A DNA stretch of 43,731 nucleotides from an uncultured OM182 clade bacterium (GCA_905182025.1 CAJJAA010000011.1:1-43731), one strand, 5' to 3'. Positions 9,218 to 19,035 are shown, counted from the first letter of the stretch. Translations and numbers: made by a program. Notes: generated by a model from the letters alone, not told the origin.

Positions 9218-9703
9218 GTGTCAAAGTCGTCGACAGAGCTATCCAAAATCGACTTGCAGATCCTGGCGCTTGTTCAGCAGGATGCGAGCCTAACAACACA
9301 AGAAATTGCCGATCGAATCAATATATCCCAATCACCCTGCTGGCGAAGAATTAGTCGATTGCAGGACAAGGGTCTTATTACCCGGCGTGTCTCCCTGCTA
9401 GCGCGAGAGAAGCTTGGTATGGATGTTGTGGTATTCGCGACCGTCAACTTGAGTGTTCAGGGTAGAAACAGCCTAGAAGAATTCGAAGAGGAGGTGAGTG
9501 TCTTGCCAGAGGTGCTCGAGTGTTACACCATGGCGGGTACGTGGGATTACATGCTAAAAATTGTCACTCGGGATATACGTCATTATGAGATTTTCGTTCG
9601 TGAAAAGCTGACAAAGCTAAAGCATATCGGCGAGGTACATTCTCATATTGCTGTCACTGAAATAAAGAACACAACCGAGTTGCCGTTATCATCTCAGGTT
9701 TAG
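9218..9703 (+). CDS. Lrp/AsnC family transcriptional regulator
   Basis: A 161-residue regulator from the preferred GTG at 9218. The frame can be extended to ATG 9188, but that ATG sits directly behind a TATAAT box, whereas GTG 9218 has GAGAGG six bases ahead. The N-terminal part reads LSKIDLQILALVQQDA, followed by the helix-turn-helix with the family signature SPCWRRISRL. The C-terminal half is the RAM/AsnC effector-binding fold (VLECYTMAGTWDYMLKIV). Such proteins sense amino acids and typically control a divergent neighbour, here the indolepyruvate oxidoreductase, and often themselves. RidA follows 62 bp downstream on the same strand and may be cotranscribed. The effector cannot be named. 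Confidence 0.9.
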   Translation: MSKSSTELSKIDLQILALVQQDASLTTQEIADRINISQSPCWRRISRLQDKGLITRRVSLLAREKLGMDVVVFATVNLSVQGRNSLEEFEEEVSVLPEVLECYTMAGTWDYMLKIVTRDIRHYEIFVREKLTKLKHIGEVHSHIAVTEIKNTTELPLSSQV

Positions 9704-9765
9704 TCGATTTTTGGCGGTCTATGGTTTTCTCACAATAAAAAAACAAACCCCTTAATGGAGTCGTT

Positions 9766-10167
9766 ATGAACACTGAAAATATTGAAAGTATTGTTAGCGA
9801 AGGTGGGCAGTTCGCTTACGACAGAATGCATTTTTCAGAAGCTATGAAGACGAATGGTTTTGTGTATTGCTCCGGTGTCATTGGTATGGATGCCAAAGGT
9901 AAAGTGCCTGAATCGCTTGAGCAGGAGTTTCACGCCGCTTGGAAGAAGGTTGGCGCAGTCCTAAAAGAAGCCGGCGCGAGCTACGCTGATATTGTCGAGT
10001 ACACGACTTATCACGTCGGCCTGCAGGATCATATTGGCGCTTTCTCCGCGGTACGAGACGAATACCTCGATGAGCCTTGGCCCGCATGGACGGCTATCGG
10101 TATTACAGAGCTGGCGGTACCCAATGCGCACGTCGAAGTGAAAGTTGTCGCACGGGTACCTAGCTAG
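9766..10167 (+). CDS. RidA/YjgF family enamine/imine deaminase
   Basis: A 133-residue RidA-fold protein (trimeric in the family). The expected core is visible: a small-domain start ending VYCSGVIGMDAKG, the helix-rich middle EAGASYADIVEYTTY, and the C-terminal strand AHVEVKVVARV. RidA proteins hydrolyse reactive enamines and imines released by PLP enzymes; the usual arginine of the canonical RidA active site (in a C-terminal xERxxS-type segment) is not obvious, so this is better called a RidA-related subfamily. Ribosome site TGGAG ahead of ATG 9766. It lies behind the Lrp-type gene and ends 24 bp from the convergent tex gene. The likely job is clearing intermediates of amino acid turnover. 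Confidence 0.85.
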   Translation: MNTENIESIVSEGGQFAYDRMHFSEAMKTNGFVYCSGVIGMDAKGKVPESLEQEFHAAWKKVGAVLKEAGASYADIVEYTTYHVGLQDHIGAFSAVRDEYLDEPWPAWTAIGITELAVPNAHVEVKVVARVPS

Positions 10168-10191
10168 GTCCTTACTTATATAGTTACTGCA

Positions 10192-12528
10192 CTACTTCTT
10201 TCGTGCTTTAGCCAAGGCGTCTGCCATCGCAGAGTTGACGGGCCTGCCGCCGCCGTTATTTGAGCCATTGTTGCGGCCTGCTTTTGGGTTGCCACTACCA
10301 TTGTTTTGTTTTCGAGATTGTCCCTTAGTGGGTTTGTCTCTTTTTATGTCCATGCCCTGATCCTTCGCCTCGTCCTCGAGTCGCATTGTTAAGCCAATGC
10401 GGCGACGCTGAACATCCACCTGCATGACTTTTACTTTGACGACGTCGCCGACCTTAACAATTGTGCGTGGGTCCTTAACGAATGTATTGGATAGTGCAGA
10501 GATGTGAACGAGTCCGTCTTGATGGACGCCAACATCAACGAAGGCGCCGAAATTGGCAACATTAGTGACAACACCTTCAAGAATCATATCGTCTTTTAGG
10601 TCCTTAATGTCTTCAACGCCGTCAATGAATGATGCGGTCTTGAACTCCGGTCGCGGGTCTCGCCCTGGTTTTTCCAGTTCGGTCAAAATGTCATTGACGG
10701 TGATTAGGCCAAACTGCTCGTCGGCAAAATCAGCGGCGTTGAGGCTTTTTACAAAGCTTGAATCGCCCATAATACTGGCAATTTTCCGATCACATTTTTT
10801 AAGGATTTTTTCGACAACAGGGTAAGTTTCAGGGTGAACCGCTGATTGATCCAGCGGATTGTCACCATTTCGAATTCTGAGAAAACCAGCGGCCTGCTCA
10901 TAGGCTTTCGGGCCAAGCCGAGGTACGTTCAAAACTTTCTTACGGTTCGTGTAGGGACCATGTTCGTCGCGGTAGGCGACGATATTCTCCGCCATGACTT
11001 TCGATAGGCCTGATACTTGAGATAACAGTGGCACCGACGCCATGTTCAAATCAACCCCAACGGCGTTTACGCAATCTTCGACAACAGCGTCAAGCGACCG
11101 TGACAGTTGTGTCTGGCTGACATCGTGTTGGTATTGGCCAACGCCGATTGATTTTGGTTCAATTTTCACCAGTTCTGATAACGGGTCTTGTAACCTGCGC
11201 GCGATCGAGACGGCGCCGCGAATGGTGACGTCTAGATCAGGGAACTCATTGGCTGCTAATTCTGAAGCGGAATAAACAGAGGCGCCCGCCTCCGAGACAA
11301 CGAGTGCTGTGGTTCCCAGTTCGGGATATTTACTGGCCAGTTCTTTTGCGAGCTTATCGGTCTCTCTCGATGCAGTGCCGTTTCCAATGCTGATTAGTCG
11401 AACTTTATTTTTCGCGCACATTGCTGCCAACACGGCGATTGATTGGTCCCACTGATGCTGAGGTGCGTGGGGGTAGATGGTCGCTGTATCGACTAACTTT
11501 CCGGTTTCATCAACGACGGCGATTTTAGTGCCCGTTCGTAGTCCGGGGTCCAGTCCTAGTGTAACTTTCGGACCCGCCGGTGCGGCCAGCAATAAGTCTC
11601 CAAGGTTGGTCGCGAAGACTTTGATTGCCTCAAGTTCAGCGCCACTTTTAAGATCCATTTTTAATTCGAGATCAAGGTGTGTAAAAATTTTCACCTTCCA
11701 CGCCCAGCGAACCGTTTCTTGCATCCAAGGATCGCCTGCACGGCCTAGATTTTCGAGATTAAATTTACGTGCAATAATGCCTTCGCAAGGGTGTGTTTCG
11801 AGCTCCTCTTCACCAGCGATTTTCAGGCTAACCTGAAGAATGGATTCGTTTCGACCGCGGAAGAGAGCCAAAGCTCTATGGGACGGGATCTTGGATAGTT
11901 CTTCAGTGTATTCAAAATAGTCAGAAAACTTCGCCCCTTCTTGCTCTTTACCCGCAGCAACCTTGGAGTCAATGACCGCATGTGATTTTAGATAGTCCCG
12001 CAGCGCAGCGAGAAGATCGGCATCCTCAGCGAAGGTTTCCATGAGTATTTGTCGAGCACCGTCCAATGCCGCCTTGGTATCTTCAACATCCTTGCAGATA
12101 TAGCCAGCAGCGGCGACGATTGGGTCAAGGTTAGCATCGCCCAGTAAGGCCATGGCGAGTGGCTCCAAACCGGCTTCGCGGGCTATCTGGGCTTTGGTGC
12201 GGCGTTTTTGTTTATAAGGTAGATACAGGTCTTCCAGGCGAGTCTTGGTGTCCGCTGCCATAATTGAAGCTTTTAGCGGGTCAGTCATCTTGCCCTGTTC
12301 ATCAATGCTTTTCAGCACGGCGACACGGCGATCATCCAATTCCCGTAAGTATCTGAGCCTTTCTTCTAAGTTCCGCAGTTGGGTATCATCGAGTCCTTCG
12401 GTAACTTCTTTTCTATAGCGAGCAATGAAGGGTACGGTGGAGCCATCATCAAGTAATGTGATGGCGGCTTTGACCTGTCGTTCGTTGACGGCAAGTTCTT
12501 CAGCAATGCGCTGCGAAACAGAATTCAT
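10192..12528 (-). CDS. tex: Tex family RNA-binding transcription accessory protein
   Basis: A 778-residue Tex (YhgF) protein. Domains in order: helical Tex N-terminal region (1 to about 190), YqgF/RNase H-like domain beginning near 326 with [12 protein letters not shown], helix-hairpin-helix region around 490-570 ([20 protein letters not shown]), and an S1 RNA-binding domain from about 649 ([16 protein letters not shown]). The tail is rich in Lys, Asn and Gly ([13 protein letters not shown]) and probably binds RNA. Length and domain order match the family. Tex binds nucleic acid, associates with transcription and is generally conserved; its precise role is unsettled. ATG 12528 has AGGA 9 nt upstream. 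It converges with RidA. Confidence 0.95.
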   Translation of the reverse strand: MNSVSQRIAEELAVNERQVKAAITLLDDGSTVPFIARYRKEVTEGLDDTQLRNLEERLRYLRELDDRRVAVLKSIDEQGKMTDPLKASIMAADTKTRLEDLYLPYKQKRRTKAQIAREAGLEPLAMALLGDANLDPIVAAAGYICKDVEDTKAALDGARQILMETFAEDADLLAALRDYLKSHAVIDSKVAAGKEQEGAKFSDYFEYTEELSKIPSHRALALFRGRNESILQVSLKIAGEEELETHPCEGIIARKFNLENLGRAGDPWMQETVRWAWKVKIFTHLDLELKMDLKSGAELEAIKVFATNLGDLLLAAPAGPKVTLGLDPGLRTGTKIAVVDETGKLVDTATIYPHAPQHQWDQSIAVLAAMCAKNKVRLISIGNGTASRETDKLAKELASKYPELGTTALVVSEAGASVYSASELAANEFPDLDVTIRGAVSIARRLQDPLSELVKIEPKSIGVGQYQHDVSQTQLSRSLDAVVEDCVNAVGVDLNMASVPLLSQVSGLSKVMAENIVAYRDEHGPYTNRKKVLNVPRLGPKAYEQAAGFLRIRNGDNPLDQSAVHPETYPVVEKILKKCDRKIASIMGDSSFVKSLNAADFADEQFGLITVNDILTELEKPGRDPRPEFKTASFIDGVEDIKDLKDDMILEGVVTNVANFGAFVDVGVHQDGLVHISALSNTFVKDPRTIVKVGDVVKVKVMQVDVQRRRIGLTMRLEDEAKDQGMDIKRDKPTKGQSRKQNNGSGNPKAGRNNGSNNGGGRPVNSAMADALAKARKK

Positions 12529-12830
12529 AAAGTTACATCCTGGAGGAAGGAAAGAGTCAGTTGGTGCTTTGGGACAGTTCTAACGTCGGGCCGGAATGTA
12601 TCGAATCCGAGGTTGAATTACTATGGATTAGCGCACAAAAATATATGGATCGTATCGAAGGGATGTGAAGCGTTGCTCCGAACGACCGCTGAGACAAAAT
12701 GCCTGGGCACAGCTTTCAAGCAATGACTGTTTTATGTCATGCTGTCGTTAGTAAGCCGTTAGCTTTTAATGCTTGGGAGTATGCCCAGCTTTAGGGGCTG
12801 AAAAACAAAAACCTATACGGAGAACGCCTA
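12529..12830. other. divergent intergenic region, tex / yqaE-like
   Basis: A 302-bp region holding both promoters; I could not place strong -35/-10 pairs. On the plus strand a purine-rich TGGAGGAAGG (12541-12550) precedes a TTG/GTG (12561/12564) that opens a 35-codon acidic frame ending at 12668. It could be a small protein but could equally be chance. Nothing else is recognisable. Confidence 0.3.
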
Positions 12831-13028
12831 ATGCGATACCTACTAGCTATTTTGTTGCCCCCGGTGGCTGTGTTCCTTTGTGGCAAGCCGATCCAAGGCA
12901 TTATTAATATTATTCTCACTTTGTGTTTTTTCGTGCCCGGTGTCATTCACGCGATTTTTGTTGTGCACTCTCATCTCGCTGATAAGCGTACCGATAGGAT
13001 CGTCGATGCGTTGGACAGGGAAGGCTAA
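12831..13028 (+). CDS. YqaE/Pmp3 family small membrane protein
   Basis: A 65-residue inner-membrane protein of the Pmp3/YqaE family. It has two hydrophobic segments (about 2-18 and 22-46) with the family's LLPPVAVFL motif in the first and a Gly/Asn-containing turn between them. The C-terminus is short and charged. Relatives in bacteria, yeast and plants respond to salt or envelope stress, and yeast Pmp3 influences membrane potential. The stop codon overlaps the start of the DUF2959 lipoprotein gene by one base (TAATG), so the two are almost certainly translationally coupled. Confidence 0.85.
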   Translation: MRYLLAILLPPVAVFLCGKPIQGIINIILTLCFFVPGVIHAIFVVHSHLADKRTDRIVDALDREG

Positions 13029-13666
13029 TGAAATATTTTGTTCTCGGTTTGTCCCTGTTGCTAGTCGCTGGCTGTGAAAGTGCTTACTACAGCGCAATGG
13101 AGCAGGTTGGCGTTCACAAGCGTGAGATAATGATTGATCGCATTGAAGCGGCGCAAGTTGCACAGCAAGAGGGGCAGGAGCAGTTCAAAGATGCGCTTGA
13201 ACAGTTTCGGTCTGTGATCGAGTTCGATGGTGGCGATCTTTCTGATATCTATGATCAGCTCAATGATGAATACGAGGATAGTGTCGCCGTTGCTGAAAAT
13301 ATAAGCGAACGTATAGACGCTGTTGAAGATGTGTCAGATGCGCTGTTCGATGAATGGAAAGCAGAACTGTCAGAGTATTCTAGTGCAAGCTTGCGTCGTG
13401 ATAGTGAGCGTAAATTGCAACAGACTCGGCGCCAGTATGAGCGATTGATTACGTCCATGCGAAAAGCTGAGAAAACCATCGACCCAGTTCTAGCAAGCCT
13501 GAAGGACAATGTGTTATATCTCAAACACAATCTCAACGCGCGTGCGATAGCGTCATTGAAGGGCGAGTTGGGGAATGTTAATCAAGACGTTTCAAGACTT
13601 CTCGATGCGATGCAATCTGCGATAAAAGAGTCCGATACATTTATCTCCCAATTGAGAGATGAGTAG
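13028..13666 (+). CDS. DUF2959 family lipoprotein
   Basis: A 212-residue lipoprotein. The signal peptide ends in a lipobox, VAGC, with Cys16 as the lipidation site. The rest is almost entirely helical and charged, with long heptad-like stretches (for example around residues 35-60 and 110-150), so it probably forms a coiled coil in the periplasm. Overall length and the start ESAYYSAMEQVGVHKRE match DUF2959, a mainly gammaproteobacterial family without an assigned function. It shares a one-base stop/start overlap with the upstream YqaE-like gene, which suggests the two products act together at the inner membrane. Residue +2 after Cys is Glu, which does not force inner-membrane retention. Confidence 0.88.
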   Translation: MKYFVLGLSLLLVAGCESAYYSAMEQVGVHKREIMIDRIEAAQVAQQEGQEQFKDALEQFRSVIEFDGGDLSDIYDQLNDEYEDSVAVAENISERIDAVEDVSDALFDEWKAELSEYSSASLRRDSERKLQQTRRQYERLITSMRKAEKTIDPVLASLKDNVLYLKHNLNARAIASLKGELGNVNQDVSRLLDAMQSAIKESDTFISQLRDE

Positions 13667-14027
13667 ATAATCGCAAGCTGTTTAGGGCAACCTTGTGTTA
13701 AACAGCGGTAGGCGACGGGTTACCTTTTCCTAACTTCTCGTTGCGCCGGCTCAGCCCCGCGATAGGAGGGTCTGCCATATGCCCCGCGGCGCGGCTGCTT
13801 GGGCAGCAAACCAGCATCCTGCGCGGTTATTCTGATGCACGCCTCAAACTACCTGCCAATACTGGCGACGCTGCACGGCTAATCACTCGCGTAGACCGAC
13901 AGTCATCTTCACTGAAAAAACCGACCGACAGCCCTGTCGCATTGTCGGCGAGGGCTTTTGATTATGCGCCTGCTAACCCATTTTTGAGACTGTGTTAATC
14001 TTCCCATTTTTTTTGGGTGAGTGAATT
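13667..14027. other. GC-rich, repeat-structured gap without a convincing gene
   Basis: 361 bp between the DUF2959 lipoprotein and the hotdog-like gene. It contains a perfect 8-bp inverted repeat (GCTGTTTA 13677-13684, TAAACAGC 13699-13706), a GC-rich core (about 13745-13850) containing the hairpin GCTGC-TTGG-GCAGC, and a cluster of overlapping inverted repeats near 13925-13956. An 85-codon open frame (13741-13998) has a TTG start, no ribosome site and an unnatural composition, and I do not call it a gene. The base composition differs from the flanks, so a structured RNA or a dispersed intergenic repeat are the main options. Confidence 0.4.
13930..13959 (+). terminator. possible rho-independent terminator
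   Basis: AGCCCT (13930-13935) pairs with AGGGCT (13951-13956) across a 15-nt loop, followed by a TTTT run (13956-13959). It could end transcripts from the YqaE/DUF2959 operon or from an RNA encoded in this gap. An alternative pairing, CGACA-GCCC-TGTCG, overlaps it. Confidence 0.4.
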
Positions 14028-14810
14028 TTGTTAGCGAAGCGTATTAATAGTCTCATAGTTGAAGAAAAATTTAGAGGGCCTCCAGTCTCTGGCAATGGTG
14101 GTTATGTCGGTGGGCTGTTCTCGACAGTGGTCGATGCAGCAGGTAGTGGCAGCATAGAGGTAACACTCAGATCGCCAATTCCCTTGGATCAGCCATTACA
14201 AGTGATCTATCACACCGACACCAGTGCAAACATTGTGCAGGGAGAAACCCTCATAGCCGAGGTGCGCGAAGATGACTTTGAAATGCAGTTGCCAAGCCCG
14301 CCAGATTGGAGCCTCGTTGAGGCGGCGGCGCCTGACTCATTTTCTTTTGGTGAAAATCTAAATGACCTATTAGTCGGTCGTCAGGGCTTTCATCCGATCT
14401 GTTTTTGTTGCGGCGTTGAACATGAGGATGGTTTGGGTGTTTATGCCGCACCCGTTGCAAGCAGCGTTGTTGGAGAGCCGTCGAACGCTAATCCAAACAC
14501 CATGGTTGCCGCAATTTGGCCTACAAAACGTGCCTGGGCGGATGAAAGTGGTTGTATACCGATTGAATACCTATGGACGGCAATGGATTGTCCGAGTCAG
14601 TTTGCTTTCCTGGCGGATGACATCCGAACCGGCTTGCTAGGCAGGATTAGCGCGCGGGTGCATGAACGGCCAGTGGCTGGAGAAACACTAATGGTCGTTG
14701 CTTGGACGATCGAAGTGCAAGGCAAGAAGCACTTTGCAGGATCGGCGATCTTTGATCGCGCAGGCAAATGTTATAGTGAAGCGAAGACGGTTTGGATTGG
14801 CACCCAATAG
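14028..14810 (+). CDS. hotdog-like hypothetical protein (possible acyl-CoA thioesterase)
   Basis: A 260-residue cytoplasmic protein without signal peptide or membrane segments. The N-terminal motif FRGPPVSGNGGYVGG (about 16-30) and the mid-protein cysteine motif CFCCGVEHEDGL (about 124-135) recur in a family of conserved hypothetical proteins that I associate with a double hotdog fold. Neither motif proves an activity. The start is TTG at 14028, with GGGTGAG close upstream. The following gene, 132 bp away on the same strand, is a Baeyer-Villiger monooxygenase, so hydrolysis or binding of a CoA thioester in the same catabolic route is a reasonable guess (inference). Confidence 0.6.
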   Translation: MLAKRINSLIVEEKFRGPPVSGNGGYVGGLFSTVVDAAGSGSIEVTLRSPIPLDQPLQVIYHTDTSANIVQGETLIAEVREDDFEMQLPSPPDWSLVEAAAPDSFSFGENLNDLLVGRQGFHPICFCCGVEHEDGLGVYAAPVASSVVGEPSNANPNTMVAAIWPTKRAWADESGCIPIEYLWTAMDCPSQFAFLADDIRTGLLGRISARVHERPVAGETLMVVAWTIEVQGKKHFAGSAIFDRAGKCYSEAKTVWIGTQ

Positions 14811-14942
14811 TGATGACAGGGTTACTGTGTTTTAACAAAATCTGGGTCTTCCCTATCGATGTCGCTATGCTTTAGTATTTCAGCTCGTTGAGAGAACTGA
14901 ACCCTACAAATTTCAACAGAAAAAGTAACGATAGGAGTCTCT

Positions 14943-16751
14943 ATGAGTACGCAGGAAAACTACGATGACCTGGATTTTGACCCGGTAGCACTTCGCGAAA
15001 AATATCGGCTAGAAAGAGAAAAAAGACTACGCGAAGATGGCAACGAGCAATACATAGAAGTTAAAGACGATTTTTCTCGCTATCTTGATGATCCTTACGT
15101 CGCGCCGATAAAACGCGATCCCGTTTCAGATGAGGTGGATGTGTTGGTGATCGGTGGCGGCTTTGGTGGCCTGTTAGCCGGTGCAAGACTGAAGGAAGCG
15201 GGTATTAAGGATGTCAGAATCGTTGAGAAAGGTGGCGACTTCGGTGGCACTTGGTATTGGAACCGGTACCCGGGCGCTCAATGTGATATTGAAGCCTATG
15301 TCTATTTGCCCCTACTTGAAGAACTGAACTACGTGCCAAAGGAGAAGTATTCTCACGCCCCGGAGATACTCGCCCATAGTTCAGCTATCGGTAAACACTA
15401 CGACCTATACGAAAAAGCTTTGTTTCAGACTCAGGTCACCAACATGCAATGGGACGAAGATACCGCGAGATGGACTGTCGAAACCAACAAAGGCGATAAG
15501 GTGCGAGCTCGGTTTGTTGCGATGGCAAACGGCCCTCTGGACCGTCCTAAGTTGCCTGGAATCCCCGGCATAGACACTTATAATGGGCACACGTTTCATA
15601 CCAGTCGCTGGGATTATGATTATACCGGTGGCTCTCCTGAAGGCGGTTTAACCAAGTTGAAGGATAAGCGGGTTGCCATTATTGGTACCGGCGCTACTTC
15701 TGTTCAATGCGTACCTCATGTTGGTGAAATGGCCAAACAACTTTATGTCTTCCAACGAACGCCGTCAGGCGTTGATGTTCGCGGTAATTCGCCGACAGAC
15801 GAGAAGTGGGCCGCTTCCTTGAAACCCGGCTGGCAGAAAGAGCGAATGGAAAACTTTAATGCGCTTGTCTCTGGTGTACCACAGGCCGAGGATCTAGTTA
15901 ACGATGGCTGGACCGATTTGATTGGTAAAATGTTAGAAATGTTTCGCAAAGGTGAGGCTGGTGACGGGACCGGTCGTTCACTTCCCGAGATCGTTGAGCT
16001 TGCAAACTTTGAGAAAATGAACGAGATTCGAGCGCGAGCAGAAGAGCTTGTGAATGACCCTAATACCGCGGAAGAGCTAAAGCCTTACTACGCGATGTTT
16101 TGCAAACGGCCCTGTTTCCATGATGACTATTTGCCGACGTTTAATCGGCCCAGCGTTGAGTTGATTGATACGAATGGCCAAGGTGTTGATCGTATAACTG
16201 AAAAAGGTGTTGTTGTTGATGGTAAGGAATACGAAGTCGATTGCATTATCTTCGGTACGGGTTTCGAAGTAGGTACCGATTACACTCGCCGTGCCGGCTA
16301 TGACATTGTTGGTAAGCAGGGACAAAAATTGTCCGACAAATGGCAGGACGGCATGAAGACTTTCCATGGCATGCAATCGAATGGTTTTCCCAACTGCTTC
16401 CTGATGAGCGCTCAGCAAGGTGGCTTTTCTGCAAATTATCCGCATTTGTTGAATGAGGTTGCTGTCCACCTTGCTCACATTGTTTCTCATATGAAGGCAA
16501 ACGACTTAACTAAGGTTGAGGCAAGCGAATCCGCAGAGGCGGCCTGGGTTGAAGGTATCATTAGCGGCGAAGGTCCGGCGATGCAAATCGGCGGTGAAGG
16601 TTGTACGCCCGGGTATTATAATAACGAAGGCAAGCCCAATCCGAAGCTTCGCTATGGTGCGTTTTATAGTGGTGGTTCGATAGCTTTTTGGGACTTGCTA
16701 GAGAAGTGGCGGGAAGCGGGTGACTTTGACGGATTAGAATTTTCGTCGTAG
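14943..16751 (+). CDS. Baeyer-Villiger monooxygenase (FAD, NADPH)
   Basis: A 602-residue class B flavoprotein monooxygenase. The FAD Rossmann motif GGGFGG is at 71-76, the segment [15 protein letters not shown] at 101-115, the BVMO fingerprint [11 protein letters not shown] at 215-225, and the NADPH Rossmann motif GTGATS at 248-253. An N-terminal helical extension of about 60 residues ([15 protein letters not shown]) is typical of the cyclohexanone/cycloalkanone and steroid monooxygenase group. These enzymes insert oxygen next to a ketone to give an ester or lactone. The ribosome site is TAGGAG before ATG 14943. A close paralogue starts at 42368. A strong terminator follows immediately. The substrate is unknown; cyclic ketones, terpenoids or steroids are candidates. 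Confidence 0.93.
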   Translation: MSTQENYDDLDFDPVALREKYRLEREKRLREDGNEQYIEVKDDFSRYLDDPYVAPIKRDPVSDEVDVLVIGGGFGGLLAGARLKEAGIKDVRIVEKGGDFGGTWYWNRYPGAQCDIEAYVYLPLLEELNYVPKEKYSHAPEILAHSSAIGKHYDLYEKALFQTQVTNMQWDEDTARWTVETNKGDKVRARFVAMANGPLDRPKLPGIPGIDTYNGHTFHTSRWDYDYTGGSPEGGLTKLKDKRVAIIGTGATSVQCVPHVGEMAKQLYVFQRTPSGVDVRGNSPTDEKWAASLKPGWQKERMENFNALVSGVPQAEDLVNDGWTDLIGKMLEMFRKGEAGDGTGRSLPEIVELANFEKMNEIRARAEELVNDPNTAEELKPYYAMFCKRPCFHDDYLPTFNRPSVELIDTNGQGVDRITEKGVVVDGKEYEVDCIIFGTGFEVGTDYTRRAGYDIVGKQGQKLSDKWQDGMKTFHGMQSNGFPNCFLMSAQQGGFSANYPHLLNEVAVHLAHIVSHMKANDLTKVEASESAEAAWVEGIISGEGPAMQIGGEGCTPGYYNNEGKPNPKLRYGAFYSGGSIAFWDLLEKWREAGDFDGLEFSS

Positions 16752-16784
16752 CTATACATGAGATTTAGAGCTGAGAAAAAACAG

Positions 16785-16819
16785 CCGACGACTAATCGAA
16801 TTTTTTGGTCGTCGGTTTT
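16785..16819 (+). terminator. rho-independent terminator after the BVMO
   Basis: CCGACGAC (16785-16792) pairs perfectly with GTCGTCGG (16808-16815), followed by TTTT. An A-run lies just ahead of the stem, so it could also work from the minus strand for the NYN-domain gene. Confidence 0.85.
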
Positions 16820-16925
16820 CTGATTCGGGCAATGACGCTTAAGTTCAGTGATGACGATAAGAAGAGCGGCGTTAACGTTGGGGCTAATACGACAGTTAGT
16901 ACTGCATCTAGTACTACTTTTAATG

Positions 16926-17411
16926 CTACAAAAGAAATTCTTCATCTATAGCGATATAGTGAGTACTTGAGTCGATCAGGCTTTTCGACGTTAATCCTTC
17001 CACGCCATAGACGGTTGCGGTGACGCCTTTGTCGCGTTTTATTTTTTCAAGCAACAGGTCGAAGTCGCCATCGCCTGAAAGCAGTACAATTTCATCAACA
17101 TTCTCGGCGATATCAAGGACATCGATACAAATTCCAACGTCCCAATCACCCTTTGCGGAGCCGTCACTGCGTTGAATATAAGGTTTTAGTTTTACAGTGA
17201 AGCCAATATGCTTGAGCGCATTTTGAAACTTCAGTTGTCGCTCGTCGCCTCGATGGATTGCGTAGGCTAACGCATGGACCACGACACCCTGCGATCTAAT
17301 CTTTTCCATCAATGCCTTGTAGTTGAACTGGCGTGAATACCGGTCCCTACAGGTATAGTAGATGTTCTGAACATCGACAAAAATGGCGATTTTCTTAATG
17401 GGTGCGTTCAT
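16926..17411 (-). CDS. NYN domain (PIN-like) protein, LabA/MARF1 type
   Basis: A 161-residue protein consisting of one NYN domain, a PIN-like RNase fold. The acidic metal-binding positions are visible: IAIFVDVQNIYY (Asp13, Asn16), KGDWDVGICIDVLD in the middle, and VLLSGDGDFDLLL later. An N-D-D-D set of this kind binds Mg2+ in RNA-cleaving relatives. It lies 18 bp downstream of the RhlE-type helicase gene on the same strand and has no clear ribosome site of its own, so it is probably translated by coupling. The pairing suggests RNA processing or decay (inference). LabA-type proteins in cyanobacteria are linked to circadian control, which need not apply here. Confidence 0.85.
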   Translation of the reverse strand: MNAPIKKIAIFVDVQNIYYTCRDRYSRQFNYKALMEKIRSQGVVVHALAYAIHRGDERQLKFQNALKHIGFTVKLKPYIQRSDGSAKGDWDVGICIDVLDIAENVDEIVLLSGDGDFDLLLEKIKRDKGVTATVYGVEGLTSKSLIDSSTHYIAIDEEFLL

Positions 17412-17429
17412 GTACTTTGGTTACGGGCT

Positions 17430-18803
17430 TTATGAATTACCTGAATTCCCTGAGCTAGAGCGGTTGCCCGACCTATTGGGGCTGTGTCTGCGCTGGTTGC
17501 CATTACTACTCGAGTTTCCGCTGTCGGATCGATTGCCTGATCGATTGCCGGATCGTTGGCTGGAATTCCGAGACGAAGAATTTCCAGACGATTGCCCTGT
17601 TGGTTGGGACTTTGGCTTCTTCGCACGCTTCGGTTTCGAATCTCTTATAGGACGCGAGTTAGGCAGATCGTGATCTGGTTCAAAACCGGGCTCATATTCT
17701 CTTGGCACATGTTTTTGAATTAAGTTCTCGATGTCACACAATTGTTTGTGCTCATCTGCGGAAACCAGACTAATCGCCTCACCGGTTGAACCGGCTCGAC
17801 CTGTACGACCAATACGATGCACGTAATCTTCCGGTACGTTTGGAAGATCAAAATTAACCACGTAAGGTAATTGATCAATGTCGATGCCGCGGGCTGCAAT
17901 ATCCGTTGCCACAAGGACATGCACGCTACCTGCTTTGAAGCTAGCAAGTGCGCGGGTTCTAGCCCCTTGGCTTTTGTTACCATGAATGGCAACGGCACCG
18001 ATGTTATGTTTGCCCAATTGGGTCGCTAACTTGTTCGCGCCATGCTTTGTGCGACTGAAGACAAGCACCTGATTCCAGCCATGTTCCTTGATCATATGAA
18101 TCAACAGTGCCGTTTTGTTCTTCTTGTCGACAGGTACCAGCGATTGTTTGACCGTATCAACCGTTGAGTTACGTGGTGTTACTGATATTTCGATTGGGTC
18201 ATTGACGATTGTTTTCGCAAGTGTGCGTATCTCGTCAGAAAAGGTGGCTGAGAACATCAGGTTCTGTCGCTGAGCGGGTAACAAGGCAATGATCTTGCGG
18301 ATATCGTGAATGAAGCCCATATCGAGCATACGGTCGGCTTCATCCAGAACTAACACTTCGATATCATCAAATTTGATCGCTTTCTGGTTGTGCAGATCCA
18401 GTAGTCGGCCAGGGGTAGCAACGAGAATATCGACGCCACGACGCAGTTGGGTCATTTGCGGGTTGATTTTCACACCACCAAATACGACGGTTGAATTCAG
18501 GTCGAGGTGTTTGCCGTAGGTTTGAATGCTTTCGTTAACCTGTGCTGCCAGCTCCCGGGTAGGCGTCAGTACTAGGACTCGGGCTCTATTGGGTTTCGCC
18601 TTTTCGCCGGTAGACAATTTTTCTAATATTGGTAGTGTGAAACCAGCGGTTTTACCTGTGCCAGTTTGCGCCGCAGCCATAACGTCTTGGCCTGCAAGTA
18701 CAGCGGGAATCGCTTGTGCTTGAATAGGTGTAGGAGAGTCGTAGCCATGGTCTGATAAGGCTTGCAGAATGGGTTTTGACAACCCGAGTGAATCAAAGGA
18801 CAT
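17430..18803 (-). CDS. rhlE: DEAD-box RNA helicase, RhlE type
   Basis: A 457-residue ATP-dependent RNA helicase. The Q motif is at about 22-29 (YDSPTPIQ), Walker A AQTGTGKT at 45-52, DEAD near 153 ([13 protein letters not shown]), SAT in MFSATF, and motif [12 protein letters not shown] near 329. The tail from about residue 375 is basic, then a low-complexity Ser/Asn/Gly/Arg run (repeats of SGNRSGNRS), as in many RhlE proteins, and probably binds RNA non-specifically. Such helicases help remodel rRNA and mRNA, often in the cold. The NYN-domain gene follows 18 bp downstream. The Ser/Asn/Gly-rich tail creates a 96-codon mirror frame on the other strand, which is not a gene. Confidence 0.93.
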   Translation of the reverse strand: MSFDSLGLSKPILQALSDHGYDSPTPIQAQAIPAVLAGQDVMAAAQTGTGKTAGFTLPILEKLSTGEKAKPNRARVLVLTPTRELAAQVNESIQTYGKHLDLNSTVVFGGVKINPQMTQLRRGVDILVATPGRLLDLHNQKAIKFDDIEVLVLDEADRMLDMGFIHDIRKIIALLPAQRQNLMFSATFSDEIRTLAKTIVNDPIEISVTPRNSTVDTVKQSLVPVDKKNKTALLIHMIKEHGWNQVLVFSRTKHGANKLATQLGKHNIGAVAIHGNKSQGARTRALASFKAGSVHVLVATDIAARGIDIDQLPYVVNFDLPNVPEDYVHRIGRTGRAGSTGEAISLVSADEHKQLCDIENLIQKHVPREYEPGFEPDHDLPNSRPIRDSKPKRAKKPKSQPTGQSSGNSSSRNSSQRSGNRSGNRSDSGNSSSNGNQRRHSPNRSGNRSSSGNSGNS

Positions 18804-19035
18804 AGAAACCTGATTAGGGGGTAAGAAAGAGGGCGCACCTTACAGCAAATGAGGACCGAGTGCATTTGTTTTAGTTGGCGTCAAACCGATACACTCGTCG
18901 TTTGGTCCGGTGTGTTCGAGGCCTAAAAAGTCTGAAACTTGTTAGGCAGGTCTTTAAGTTGTTCGATAAGTTGTTCGTTATGCTTAAGTCTAAGTAATCG
19001 TCTAAATCGATAATTGAAATAGTGGAGTAGACACA
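18804..19035. other. divergent leader region, helicase / GST
   Basis: 232 bp between two divergent starts. It holds a tandem 12-mer (AAGTTGTTCGAT at 18956-18967, AAGTTGTTCGTT at 18968-18979) on the GST side and GGAG ahead of the GST start. Long leaders are common ahead of rhlE-type genes. No clear promoter pair was placed. Confidence 0.3.

Noticed and set aside
13687..13721. Resemblance to a cyclic di-GMP-I riboswitch (GGGCAACC, GGTAGGCGACGGGTTACC)
   Set aside because: The essential middle part with the P2 arm, its tetraloop and receptor is missing; only about 13 nt separate the pieces.
13741..13998. 85-codon open frame in the GC-rich gap
   Set aside because: TTG start without ribosome site, unnatural composition, overlaps several inverted repeats; no family resemblance.
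17383..17673. 96-codon plus-strand open frame
   Set aside because: Mirror of the low-complexity tail of the RhlE-type helicase; repetitive Leu/Pro/Asp composition and no ribosome site.
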